A stretch of DNA of 5,700 bases from JANNFX01 sp031380225 (GTDB lineage Bacteria; Pseudomonadota; Alphaproteobacteria; Rhizobiales; Hyphomicrobiaceae). Below are positions 1-5,700 of the stretch, in pieces (the first letter of the stretch is position 1; each line of letters begins with the position of its first letter). Location of the stretch: positions 1-5,700 of the forward strand of contig JANNFX010000066.1 of the NCBI GenBank assembly GCA_031380225.1, written 5' to 3'. Under the pieces are notes generated by a model, which saw nothing but the letters and a program-made list of their open reading frames with translations, ran no database searches and was not told the origin of the DNA. The position numbers and the translations under genes are program-made.

Positions 1-6
1 GTGTGA

Positions 7-138
7 TTTGTAGGGTGGGTTAAAGGGCGGCATGCGAAGGCATGCTGGCCGTAACCCACCATATCGAGAGTTGCGCAAGCCTTGGTGGGTTACGCCGCCT
101 CATGCTGCGCATGACGCGACTTTAACCCACCCTACATA
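7..138. repeat. Family A palindromic repeat, copy 1 (double-hairpin, REP/BIME-like)
   Basis: The outer arms 9-25 and 120-136 are perfect reverse complements (17 nt, GTAGGGTGGGTTAAAG core). Inside them the 9-mer GGTGGGTTA or its complement occurs four times, at 14-22 (+), 52-60 (-), 84-92 (+) and 123-131 (-). The element can therefore fold either as one long stem or as two neighbouring hairpins (14-60 and 84-131). Each hairpin has a small apical stem: GCATGC/GCATGC at 30-35/40-45 with a GAAG loop, and TCATGC/GCATGA at 100-105/109-114. A related copy lies at 5496-5597. All four termini of the two copies read TWTGTAGGGYGGG, which I used to set the boundaries. It ends 21 nt before the murD start codon. 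There is no T-run, so it is not a classical terminator. A role in mRNA stability or attenuation is inference from REP elements of other bacteria. Confidence 0.88.
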
Positions 139-159
139 ATCTGGGGTTGATGCGACGGC

Positions 160-1554
160 ATGATTCCAATCTCCACATTTGCAGGCCAGCGCGTCGCCGT
201 ATTCGGGCTCGGCGCGTCAGGCAATTCAACGGTCGCGGCGTTGCAAGCCGGCGGAGCGATCGTATCTGCCTGGGATGACAGCGAAGCCGGCCGCGAGGCG
301 TCTGCCAAGGCCGGTGTTCCGATTGTCGATCTGCGTGCGAGCGATTGGGACGCGTTTGCCGCGCTCATCCTGGCGCCCGGCGTACCGTTGACACATCCAG
401 AACCACATTGGACCGTTGTCAAAGCAATTGCTGCGGGGATCGAAATAATCGGCGATGTCGAATTGTTCTGCCGCGAACGGGCCGCGACATGCCCGGACGC
501 GCCATTCATAGCGATTACTGGCACCAATGGTAAATCGACCACGACAGCATTGATCGCACATCTGCTGACGCGTGCTGGTTATGACGTGCAACTCGGCGGC
601 AATATCGGGCGTGCGGTCCTGACACTCGAGCCGCCTGCGAGGAATCGCATACACGTTATCGAGCTATCGTCATTCCAGATCGATTTAGCGCCGCGCCTTA
701 AGCCGGGTGTGGGTGTCGTATTGAATATCACGCCTGACCATCTCGACCGCCATGGCACTCTTGAGAATTACGCGGCTGTGAAAGAGCGGCTGGTTGCCGG
801 CTCTGACGTTGCAGTGGTTGGCGTCGAGGACGAGCTATCCCGGGCCATCGCAGCGCGAAGCGAAGCCCGTGGCCAACCGCTTCGGCGAGTGAAGTCTTTG
901 GAGCCGCACGCCGGAGAGTACGGCTTGCATCTCAACGCGGTCGCTTATGCAGACGCCAATGGCCAGCTGGACAGCATTGCATCACTCAACGGCATCGGCA
1001 GTTTGCGCGGACGGCACAATGCACAGAATGCAGTGGCGGCCTACGCGGCGACAAAAGATTTCATCAAGCACGATGACTATCAGAACAGTTTTTCAACGTT
1101 CCCCGGCCTCGCGCACCGCATGGAAGAAATCGGCCGCATTGGCCGCGTGCTGTTTATCAACGACAGCAAAGCCACCAACGCCGATAGCGCCGAAAAAGCA
1201 CTGACCTCGTGGCCGGGCGGCATTTTCTGGATCGTGGGCGGCAAGGCCAAGGACGGTGGCATCGAGCCGCTTCGGGACTATTTCCCGCGCGTCGTCAAGG
1301 CCTACTTGATCGGTGAGGCGACCGAGGCATTCGCCAGCCAGCTTGGATCAGCGGTGTCCGTTGAAAAGTGTGGTGTGCTTGAGGTGGCAGTCGCAAAAGC
1401 AACTGCGGACGCGGCAGCGAGTTCTGTTTCCGAACCCGTCGTACTATTGTCGCCCGCGTGCGCGTCGTATGATCAATATAAAAACTTCGAACAGCGCGGC
1501 GACCACTTCCGCCGCCTCGTGATGGCGTTGCCGGGCTTTGATTTGAAGTCGTAA
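160..1554 (+). CDS. murD: UDP-N-acetylmuramoyl-L-alanine--D-glutamate ligase (MurD)
   Basis: This cytoplasmic ATP-dependent ligase adds D-glutamate to UDP-MurNAc-L-Ala in peptidoglycan precursor synthesis. The 464-residue product has the three Mur-ligase domains in order. The N-terminal nucleotide-sugar-binding Rossmann part carries VFGLGASG (about 14-21). The central ATPase has the P-loop GTNGKSTT (121-128), GGNIG (146-150), ELSSFQ (168-173) and LNITPDHLDRH (188-198). The C-terminal domain starts near GRHNAQNAVAA (284-294) and has GLAHRME (316-322), NDSKATN (334-340), GGKAKDGG (360-367) and SPACASYDQYKNFEQRGDHF (431-450). Lys208 aligns by context with the carbamylated lysine of E. coli MurD (Lys198). 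The length is somewhat above E. coli MurD (438) but normal for alphaproteobacteria. The ATG at 160 is chosen because it leaves the usual short lead before the Rossmann motif; the Shine-Dalgarno is weak (GGGG at 143-146, rather far). A family A repeat lies just upstream and a family B repeat just downstream. No truncation or missing key residue is seen. Confidence 0.97.
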   Translation: MIPISTFAGQRVAVFGLGASGNSTVAALQAGGAIVSAWDDSEAGREASAKAGVPIVDLRASDWDAFAALILAPGVPLTHPEPHWTVVKAIAAGIEIIGDVELFCRERAATCPDAPFIAITGTNGKSTTTALIAHLLTRAGYDVQLGGNIGRAVLTLEPPARNRIHVIELSSFQIDLAPRLKPGVGVVLNITPDHLDRHGTLENYAAVKERLVAGSDVAVVGVEDELSRAIAARSEARGQPLRRVKSLEPHAGEYGLHLNAVAYADANGQLDSIASLNGIGSLRGRHNAQNAVAAYAATKDFIKHDDYQNSFSTFPGLAHRMEEIGRIGRVLFINDSKATNADSAEKALTSWPGGIFWIVGGKAKDGGIEPLRDYFPRVVKAYLIGEATEAFASQLGSAVSVEKCGVLEVAVAKATADAAASSVSEPVVLLSPACASYDQYKNFEQRGDHFRRLVMALPGFDLKS

Positions 1555-1562
1555 AGTAAATG

Positions 1563-1705
1563 CGGTTGTCATCCCGGCACTTGTTGCCGGGACCTATGGT
1601 GCAACGGGCGTGAAAGCTGGAGCATGAGGCAGCAGACCCACACACTCAACGCGATCCGGCAAGTTTTGGAATAGGTCCCGGGGACAAGCCCCGGGATGAC
1701 AACCG
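1563..1705. repeat. Family B inverted-repeat element in the murD-ftsW gap
   Basis: This element fills almost all of the 163-bp spacer. The arms 1563-1597 and 1671-1705 are complementary at 31 of 35 positions: a perfect 15 nt outer block (1563-1577 with 1691-1705), a 9 nt middle block with 5 matches, and a perfect 11 nt inner block (1587-1597 with 1671-1681). The unpaired centre is 73 nt (1598-1670), and I see no gene or motif in it. Each arm is itself a perfect hairpin: TCCCGGCA/TGCCGGGA at 1572-1579/1585-1592 around CTTGT, and TCCCGGGG/CCCCGGGA at 1676-1683/1689-1696 around ACAAG. The element is thus two inverted REP-like units. A third unit with the same GTCATCCCGG start lies at 5679-5700. 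It ends 12 nt before the ftsW start codon, so it forms the 5' leader of ftsW. There is no T-run and so no sign of intrinsic termination. Confidence 0.85.
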
Positions 1706-1717
1706 TCGTGTGAAAAT

Positions 1718-2872
1718 ATGGCCATTAACCGCGCAGATAAGAGCAAGCTCACCGAATGGTGGTTCACCATCGATGCCGTGTTGCTGGCAGCCATTCTGGC
1801 GCTGATTGCGACCGGCTTGGTGCTGTCGTTGGCCGCCAGTCCTGCAGTGGCAATGCGGGCCGGATTGCCGCCCTATCATTTCGTCAGCCATCATGCCGTG
1901 TATTCGTTGCTGGCCATTATCAGCATGTTAGCAGTGTCACTGATGGAGCCACTCATTGTCCGGCGTCTGGCGCTGATCACGTTCATACTGGCCCTTGCGG
2001 CCATGACCTTAGTGCATTTGTACGGCGCTGACATCAACGGCGCGCGGCGTTGGCTGTCAATTGGCGGCCATTCGATCCAGCCTTCGGAATTTGCCAAGCC
2101 CGCCTTCATCGTTTTGTCCGGATGGCTGTTGGCCGAAGCCCACGACCGTCCCGATATGCCAGGCCTCCTGATTGCCGTGATCGTCGCTGTATTATTTGCT
2201 GGGCTACTAGTTTCACAACCCGACGTTGGGCAAACGCTGTTGGTGATGATCGTTTGGAGCGCTTTGTTTTTTGCGTCCGGTCAGCCGTGGCGCCGCGCGG
2301 CAATGATCGCCGTAGCCGGTGCCGTTGGAGTCATAGCGGCCTATTCTGCGTTCCAACATGTCCGCTTTCGTATCGACCGCTTTTTCAATCCAGTACCCGG
2401 CGACCTGTCGCAAATTGATCGCGCCATGCGCTCATTTGCCGAAGGAGGATTTTGGGGCCGCGGTCCCGGCGAGGGCACCATAAAAAACTCATTGCCCGAC
2501 GCGCATACCGATTTCATTTTCGCGGTTGTCGCAGAAGAGTATGGGATCATCGCCTGCTTAGGCCTGTTGGCGCTATTCGCGTTCATCACCGGCCGGCTGT
2601 TGCTCAGCGCGGCCAATGAGCCCGATGCGGCAACTCGGCTTGGCTTGACCGGCTTGGCGCTGATGTTTGGCCTGCAGGCATTGATAAACATGGGAGTTAA
2701 CGTTGGGCTGCTGCCAGCTAAGGGTATGACGCTGCCCTTCATTTCTTCGGGCGGGTCGTCTATGCTGGCGGTTGCCTTGACGCTTGGCATGGCGCTAGCG
2801 CTCGCGAGGCGCCGTCCCGGCTTTGATCGCCTCAAAAAGCCGGAATTGATGCCCAGTTTCCCCTCCAGTTAA
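1718..2872 (+). CDS. ftsW: Septal peptidoglycan glycosyltransferase FtsW (SEDS family)
   Basis: This integral inner-membrane protein polymerises lipid II into glycan strands at the division septum, normally with its partner transpeptidase FtsI (not in this window). The 384-residue product has about ten hydrophobic segments by eye, near residues 19-41, 58-78, 83-102, 126-139, 149-166, 172-188, 193-213, 266-291, 305-330 and 340-363. SEDS landmarks are NGARRWLSIGGHSIQPSEFAK (107-127), QPDVGQT (167-173), the large extracytoplasmic loop with GRGPGEGTIKNSLPDAHTDFIFA (247-269) and GMTLPFISSGGSS (336-348). Asp265 in TDFIF matches the Asp known to be essential in SEDS polymerases. Assignment to FtsW rather than RodA rests on the position between murD and murG and on the LPDAHTDFIF and TLPFIS-GGSS style. 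Ser344 replaces the usual Tyr of ISYGGSS. No real Shine-Dalgarno is visible before the ATG at 1718; the leader is the end of a family B repeat plus 12 nt. The stop is followed directly by a GTG that could start murG. Confidence 0.96.
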   Translation: MAINRADKSKLTEWWFTIDAVLLAAILALIATGLVLSLAASPAVAMRAGLPPYHFVSHHAVYSLLAIISMLAVSLMEPLIVRRLALITFILALAAMTLVHLYGADINGARRWLSIGGHSIQPSEFAKPAFIVLSGWLLAEAHDRPDMPGLLIAVIVAVLFAGLLVSQPDVGQTLLVMIVWSALFFASGQPWRRAAMIAVAGAVGVIAAYSAFQHVRFRIDRFFNPVPGDLSQIDRAMRSFAEGGFWGRGPGEGTIKNSLPDAHTDFIFAVVAEEYGIIACLGLLALFAFITGRLLLSAANEPDAATRLGLTGLALMFGLQALINMGVNVGLLPAKGMTLPFISSGGSSMLAVALTLGMALALARRRPGFDRLKKPELMPSFPSS

Positions 2873-2899
2873 GTGCTGTGTTTCAAATATGGACCGTCC

Positions 2900-4003
2900 G
2901 TGACGTCTCCCCGATCGATTGTTCTGGCTGCCGGTGGAACGGGTGGCCACCTGTTCCCGGCGTTTGCGTTGGCCGAAGAGCTTGGGCGGCGCGGCTACGC
3001 GGTCGATCTCGCAACCGACATGCGCGGTGATCGTTACGGGACCGGCTTCCCGGCGCGCGCCACGTATCAAATCCCGTCCTCAACACTTGCCAGCAAATCA
3101 CCGGTCGCGATCGCCAAGACCGGGATCACCTTAACGCGGGGCGTGATGGCAGCGCGCAGTCTGTTGAAGCGATTGAACCCAGCAGCGGTGATCGGCTTCG
3201 GTGGCTATCCGAGTTTTCCGCCGTTGCTGGCTGCGCGACTGCTTGGCATTCCGACGGCACTGCATGAGCAAAACGCCGTTCTCGGCCGCGCCAACAAGAT
3301 GCTGGCCAAGCGCGTCTCGGTGGTTGCCACCTCGTTCGAACGGACCAAGTTTCTAGATGGCGATCTGGCGCTGAAAGCCCGCTTCACTGGTAACCCAGTC
3401 CGCGATCTGGTGATCAAAGAAGCCGGTCAGCCCTACAACCCGCCGGTTGGCGATGGTCCGATAAAACTGCTGGTGTTCGGCGGCAGTCAGGGTGCGCGCT
3501 ATTTCTCGGAAGCGGTTCCGCCTGCGCTGGAGCTGATCAATGACGATTTGCGCCGCAGGCTGGTGGTTGTGCAACAGGCCCGCGAAGAGGACCTCGATGC
3601 AATCCGCGGAAGTTATGCCAAAGCCGGAATTAGCGCCGAAGTAAGCCCATTTTTCAAGGACTTGCCGCATCGGATGGCGCAATCTCACCTCGTTATTGCA
3701 CGCGCCGGTGCCTCGTCGGTTGCGGAATTGGCGGTACTTGGGCGGCCGTCGATCCTGGTGCCGCTGCCTCACGCCCTTGACAATGATCAGCTCCAGAATG
3801 CAACCAGACTGGCCGAAGCAGGGGGTGCGTGGTGCTTCGAGCAAAAAAACTTGAGCCCGGAACGTCTTGCGTTGGAAATCGCGCGCATTTGTTCTGAACC
3901 GGGGACGCTTGCGACCGCGGCCGCCGCAGCCAAATCGGCCGGCCGTCCAGATGCTGTGGCGCGGCTTGCCGATCTTGTCGAAGACCTCGCGAAAAGCCGG
4001 TGA
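2900..4003 (+). CDS. murG: UDP-GlcNAc--lipid I N-acetylglucosaminyltransferase (MurG)
   Basis: MurG transfers GlcNAc from UDP-GlcNAc to lipid I, giving lipid II, on the cytoplasmic face of the inner membrane. It is a GT-B fold glycosyltransferase. From the GTG at 2900 the product is 367 residues: GGTGGH (12-17) and GFGGYPSFPP (99-108) in the N-terminal lipid-acceptor domain, HEQNAVLGRANK (122-133), TGNPVR (163-168), then the C-terminal UDP-GlcNAc domain with FGGSQGAR (193-200), RAGASSVAEL (268-277) and PLPHALDNDQLQNA (288-301). Glu276 and Gln297 fall where E. coli MurG has its sugar-binding Glu269 and Gln288/289. Start choice: an in-frame GTG at 2873, directly after the ftsW stop, would add nine residues, but it has only pyrimidine-rich sequence before it. 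The GTG at 2900 has a short GGA at 2891-2893 and gives the usual 10-12 residues before GGTGGH. Length is normal (E. coli 355). ftsW and murG are probably cotranscribed and perhaps translationally coupled. The product is certain; the start is moderately sure. Confidence 0.93.
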   Translation: MTSPRSIVLAAGGTGGHLFPAFALAEELGRRGYAVDLATDMRGDRYGTGFPARATYQIPSSTLASKSPVAIAKTGITLTRGVMAARSLLKRLNPAAVIGFGGYPSFPPLLAARLLGIPTALHEQNAVLGRANKMLAKRVSVVATSFERTKFLDGDLALKARFTGNPVRDLVIKEAGQPYNPPVGDGPIKLLVFGGSQGARYFSEAVPPALELINDDLRRRLVVVQQAREEDLDAIRGSYAKAGISAEVSPFFKDLPHRMAQSHLVIARAGASSVAELAVLGRPSILVPLPHALDNDQLQNATRLAEAGGAWCFEQKNLSPERLALEIARICSEPGTLATAAAAAKSAGRPDAVARLADLVEDLAKSR

Positions 4004-4053
4004 GTACAACTTAAAGATCAGTCATCCCTTCAAACGTGACGTGCCGTGAACTC

Positions 4054-4061
4054 GAGAAAGG
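4054..4061 (+). promoter_or_regulatory. Shine-Dalgarno of murC
   Basis: GAGAAAGG lies 6 nt before the ATG at 4068 and fixes that start. It is the only good ribosome binding site in the window; murD, ftsW and murG have weak or no Shine-Dalgarno sequences. Confidence 0.8.
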
Positions 4062-4067
4062 TTCCTT

Positions 4068-5495
4068 ATGCAAATCCCACGCGACGTTGGCACGTTCCAC
4101 ATCATTGGGATCGGCGGCATTGGCATGAGTGCCATCGCCGAAATTCTGCTGGCCAAGGGTTTCTCGGTCCAAGGCAGCGATCAGAAAGATTCGGCCAATG
4201 TCCGCCGCTTGCGCGCCAAGGGTGTGCGCGTTTTCATCGGCCATGATGCGATCAATCTTGTTGGCGCCAAGCAGGTCGTGATTTCGACCGCCGTCAAAAA
4301 AGGTAATCCCGAACTGGATGCGGCGCGCGCCAAGGGTTTGCCGATTGTCCGGCGCGCCGAAATGCTGGCCGAACTGATGCGGCTCTATGCGACGATCTCG
4401 GTCACCGGCACACACGGCAAAACCACCACCACGTCGCTGATCGCTACAATATTCGAACAAGCCAAGTTAGATCCGACCGTGATCACCGGTGGCATCATCA
4501 ACGCCTGGGGCTCGAATGCGCGCCTCGGTCAGGGCAAGTGGATGATCGTCGAAGCCGATGAAAGCGACGGCACGTTCGTACGTTTGCCGACTGAGATTGG
4601 CATTATCACCAACATCGATCCCGAGCATCTCGACTATTTCAAAACCGTCGACAACATGCATCGCGAATTCGAAGCGTTTTATAAGAACATCCCGTTCTAT
4701 GGTTTGGCCGTCACCTGCATCGATCACCCTGTGGTGGCATCGATGATTGAGCGCCTTAATCTGCGCCGTGACGGCCGCCGCTTGCTGACCTACGGGACCA
4801 GCGAAGGCGCTGACTTGCGGCTGATCAGTGCGCGCCAGGAAGGCTTCACAACGATATTCGACGCCCAGCTTGGCCACCGCGTCGCCGGCGGCGTGCGTTT
4901 GCTCAAGAGCTGGTCGATCCCGGTGCCAGGCCATCACAATGCATTGAATGCACTAGCTGCGATTGCAACGGCTGCAGAAGCCGGCATTCCCGATGATGTC
5001 ATCCGCGAAGGTTTGAAGTCGTTCTCGGGCGTCAAGCGCCGCTTCCAACAAACTGGGAGCTGGAATAGCATCGACGTTTACGACGACTATGGTCACCATC
5101 CGGCGGAAATTTCAGCGGTGCTGTCGGCCGCTAAGGCGGGCGCGCGCGGACGTGTCATCGCATTGGTTGAGCCGCATCGCTTTACGCGCGTCCGCGATTT
5201 GTTCGGCGACTTCAGTGCTTGCTTCAAGGACGCCGACAGCGTGATCGTGTGGCCGCTGTATTCCGCGGGTGAGGCGCCGATTGACGGCATCTCGCAACAC
5301 TCGTTGGCCGAAGGCATCCGCCGTTCAGGCCATGGTGCTGTGACGTCGGTCGATGATGCGCGCGATGTGGTGGGCTTGCTGCAGCGCTACGGTAAGCCCG
5401 GTGACATGGTGGTCTGCTTCGGAGCCGGTCACTCCACCGAATGGGCCGCCGGGCTGCCGTTGTGGCTCGGCGAAACCGAACAGCGTAGGGCGTGA
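4068..5495 (+). CDS. murC: UDP-N-acetylmuramate--L-alanine ligase (MurC)
   Basis: MurC is the cytoplasmic ATP-dependent ligase that adds the first amino acid, L-Ala, to UDP-MurNAc. The 475-residue product shows all three Mur-ligase domains. The N-terminal Rossmann part has HIIGIGGIGMS (11-21). The ATPase domain has the P-loop GTHGKTTTTS (114-123), VEADESDGTF (161-170) and TNIDPEHLDYF (181-191). The C-terminal domain has PGHHNALNALAA (287-298), GVKRRFQ (321-327), DDYGHHPAEI (339-348), EPHRFTR (368-374) and VIVWPLYSAGE (392-402). GTHGKTTT, DDYGHHP and EPHRFTR separate MurC from MurD, MurE and MurF. Near the C-terminus GAGHSTEWA (452-460) stands where GAG(N/S)IT-type sequences are more usual; this is a small deviation away from the P-loop. 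The length is close to that of E. coli MurC (491). It follows murG after 64 bp and has a strong ribosome binding site. A family A repeat starts at the base after its TGA stop. Confidence 0.97.
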   Translation: MQIPRDVGTFHIIGIGGIGMSAIAEILLAKGFSVQGSDQKDSANVRRLRAKGVRVFIGHDAINLVGAKQVVISTAVKKGNPELDAARAKGLPIVRRAEMLAELMRLYATISVTGTHGKTTTTSLIATIFEQAKLDPTVITGGIINAWGSNARLGQGKWMIVEADESDGTFVRLPTEIGIITNIDPEHLDYFKTVDNMHREFEAFYKNIPFYGLAVTCIDHPVVASMIERLNLRRDGRRLLTYGTSEGADLRLISARQEGFTTIFDAQLGHRVAGGVRLLKSWSIPVPGHHNALNALAAIATAAEAGIPDDVIREGLKSFSGVKRRFQQTGSWNSIDVYDDYGHHPAEISAVLSAAKAGARGRVIALVEPHRFTRVRDLFGDFSACFKDADSVIVWPLYSAGEAPIDGISQHSLAEGIRRSGHGAVTSVDDARDVVGLLQRYGKPGDMVVCFGAGHSTEWAAGLPLWLGETEQRRA

Positions 5496-5597
5496 TATGT
5501 AGGGCGGGTTAAAGACGCGATATGCGCAAGCATGTCGTGACGTAACCCGCCGTCTCGCAACCGGCGGGTTACGCTTCGCTTTAGCCCGCCCTACAAA
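5496..5597. repeat. Family A palindromic repeat, copy 2 (after murC)
   Basis: The outer arms 5498-5514 and 5579-5595 pair at 16 of 17 positions, the exception (T5509 against G5584) being a G-T wobble. The four internal 9-mers are GGCGGGTTA at 5503-5511, TAACCCGCC at 5543-5551, GGCGGGTTA at 5563-5571 and TAGCCCGCC at 5582-5590, giving two hairpins. The first has an apical stem ATGC/GCAT (5522-5525/5530-5533) around GCAA, resembling the apical stem of copy 1. The second loop is only 10 nt (5572-5581) against 30 nt in copy 1, which accounts for much of the shorter length (102 against 132 bp). The element begins directly after the murC stop. It could act on the 3' side of the murC transcript or attenuate reading into the next gene, but there is no T-run and this is inference. 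Confidence 0.87.
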
Positions 5598-5678
5598 ACC
5601 GTAGGCCGAGAGCAGCTTGAACTGGGATCCGGCAAAGTATCAATTGAAACTTGTGCAGCCAGCTTAACCCCTTAATTC

Positions 5679-5700
5679 GTCATCCCGGCGAAGGCCGGGA
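5679..5700. repeat. Family B REP-like hairpin, cut by window end
   Basis: The GTCATCCCGG start (5679-5688) is identical to the outer part of the family B element at 1568-1577. A perfect 7-bp stem, TCCCGGC (5683-5689) with GCCGGGA (5694-5700), closes on a GAAG loop. The unit runs up to the window edge, so it is not possible to say whether a second inverted unit follows. The 81 nt between the family A copy and this unit (5598-5678) show no gene, convincing promoter or other repeat. Confidence 0.7.

Noticed and set aside
3353..4009. Long open frame (218 codons) on the minus strand opposite murG
   Set aside because: It lies wholly antisense to a certain murG, shows no recognisable motif, and is the kind of shadow frame expected in GC-rich coding DNA. 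The same holds for the minus-strand frames opposite murC (4011-4460, 4467-4937) and ftsW (2341-2835).
4021..4028. GTCATCCC in the murG-murC gap, resembling the start of a family B repeat
   Set aside because: Only eight bases match, the following bases do not form the CCGG stem, and no inverted partner lies nearby. Chance is enough to explain it.
5496..5597. Rho-independent terminator after murC
   Set aside because: The stems are strong, but no T-run follows either hairpin and the sequence is clearly a dispersed repeat shared with 7-138, so I list it as a repeat only.
7..5597. Composite mobile element bounded by the two family A copies
   Set aside because: The enclosed genes are the standard dcw core in standard order, there is no transposase or cargo, and no target duplication is visible. 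Two intergenic repeats happening to flank four genes explains it.
5617..5643. TTGAAC and TATCAA as a possible sigma-70 type promoter after murC
   Set aside because: The spacer is 15 nt, both boxes are imperfect, and no start codon or downstream gene is visible in the window to support it.
5664..5675. TTAACCCCTTAA mini-palindrome
   Set aside because: Two 4-bp TTAA sites around CCCC are too short to support a binding site or other function.

Overview
This window is a stretch of the dcw (division and cell wall) cluster of a Gram-negative bacterium, most likely an alphaproteobacterium. The order murD-ftsW-murG-murC on one strand is the usual alphaproteobacterial order (mraY upstream and murB downstream are expected but lie outside the window). 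Protein details also fit, such as the MurG acceptor-side motif with HALDNDQ and the MurD GGKAKDGG loop. The DNA looks moderately GC-rich by eye (not computed), and the intergenic hairpin repeats with GTCATCCCGG ends are of a kind common in alphaproteobacterial genomes. I cannot name the order or genus.

Layout: a 132-bp palindromic repeat (family A, copy 1) at 7-138; murD at 160-1554; a 143-bp inverted-repeat element of a second family (family B) filling the murD-ftsW gap at 1563-1705; ftsW at 1718-2872; murG at 2900-4003 (possible alternative start at 2873); murC at 4068-5495 with a clear Shine-Dalgarno; a second, shorter family A copy at 5496-5597 that begins on the base after the murC stop; about 80 bp in which I see nothing; and the start of another family B hairpin at 5679-5700, cut by the window edge.

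The four proteins work on one pathway. MurC adds L-Ala to UDP-MurNAc and MurD adds D-Glu to UDP-MurNAc-L-Ala, both in the cytoplasm. MurG adds GlcNAc to lipid I to give lipid II at the inner membrane face, and FtsW is the SEDS-family glycan polymerase of the septum. All four look full length and carry their key motifs, so the coding part is ordinary housekeeping sequence.

I found no undescribed gene system. The noteworthy content is the intergenic repeats: two unrelated families of REP/BIME-like double hairpins occupy every spacer longer than about 65 bp. Base changes between copies and arms are coordinated so that pairing is kept, and the family A copies abut TGA triplets.
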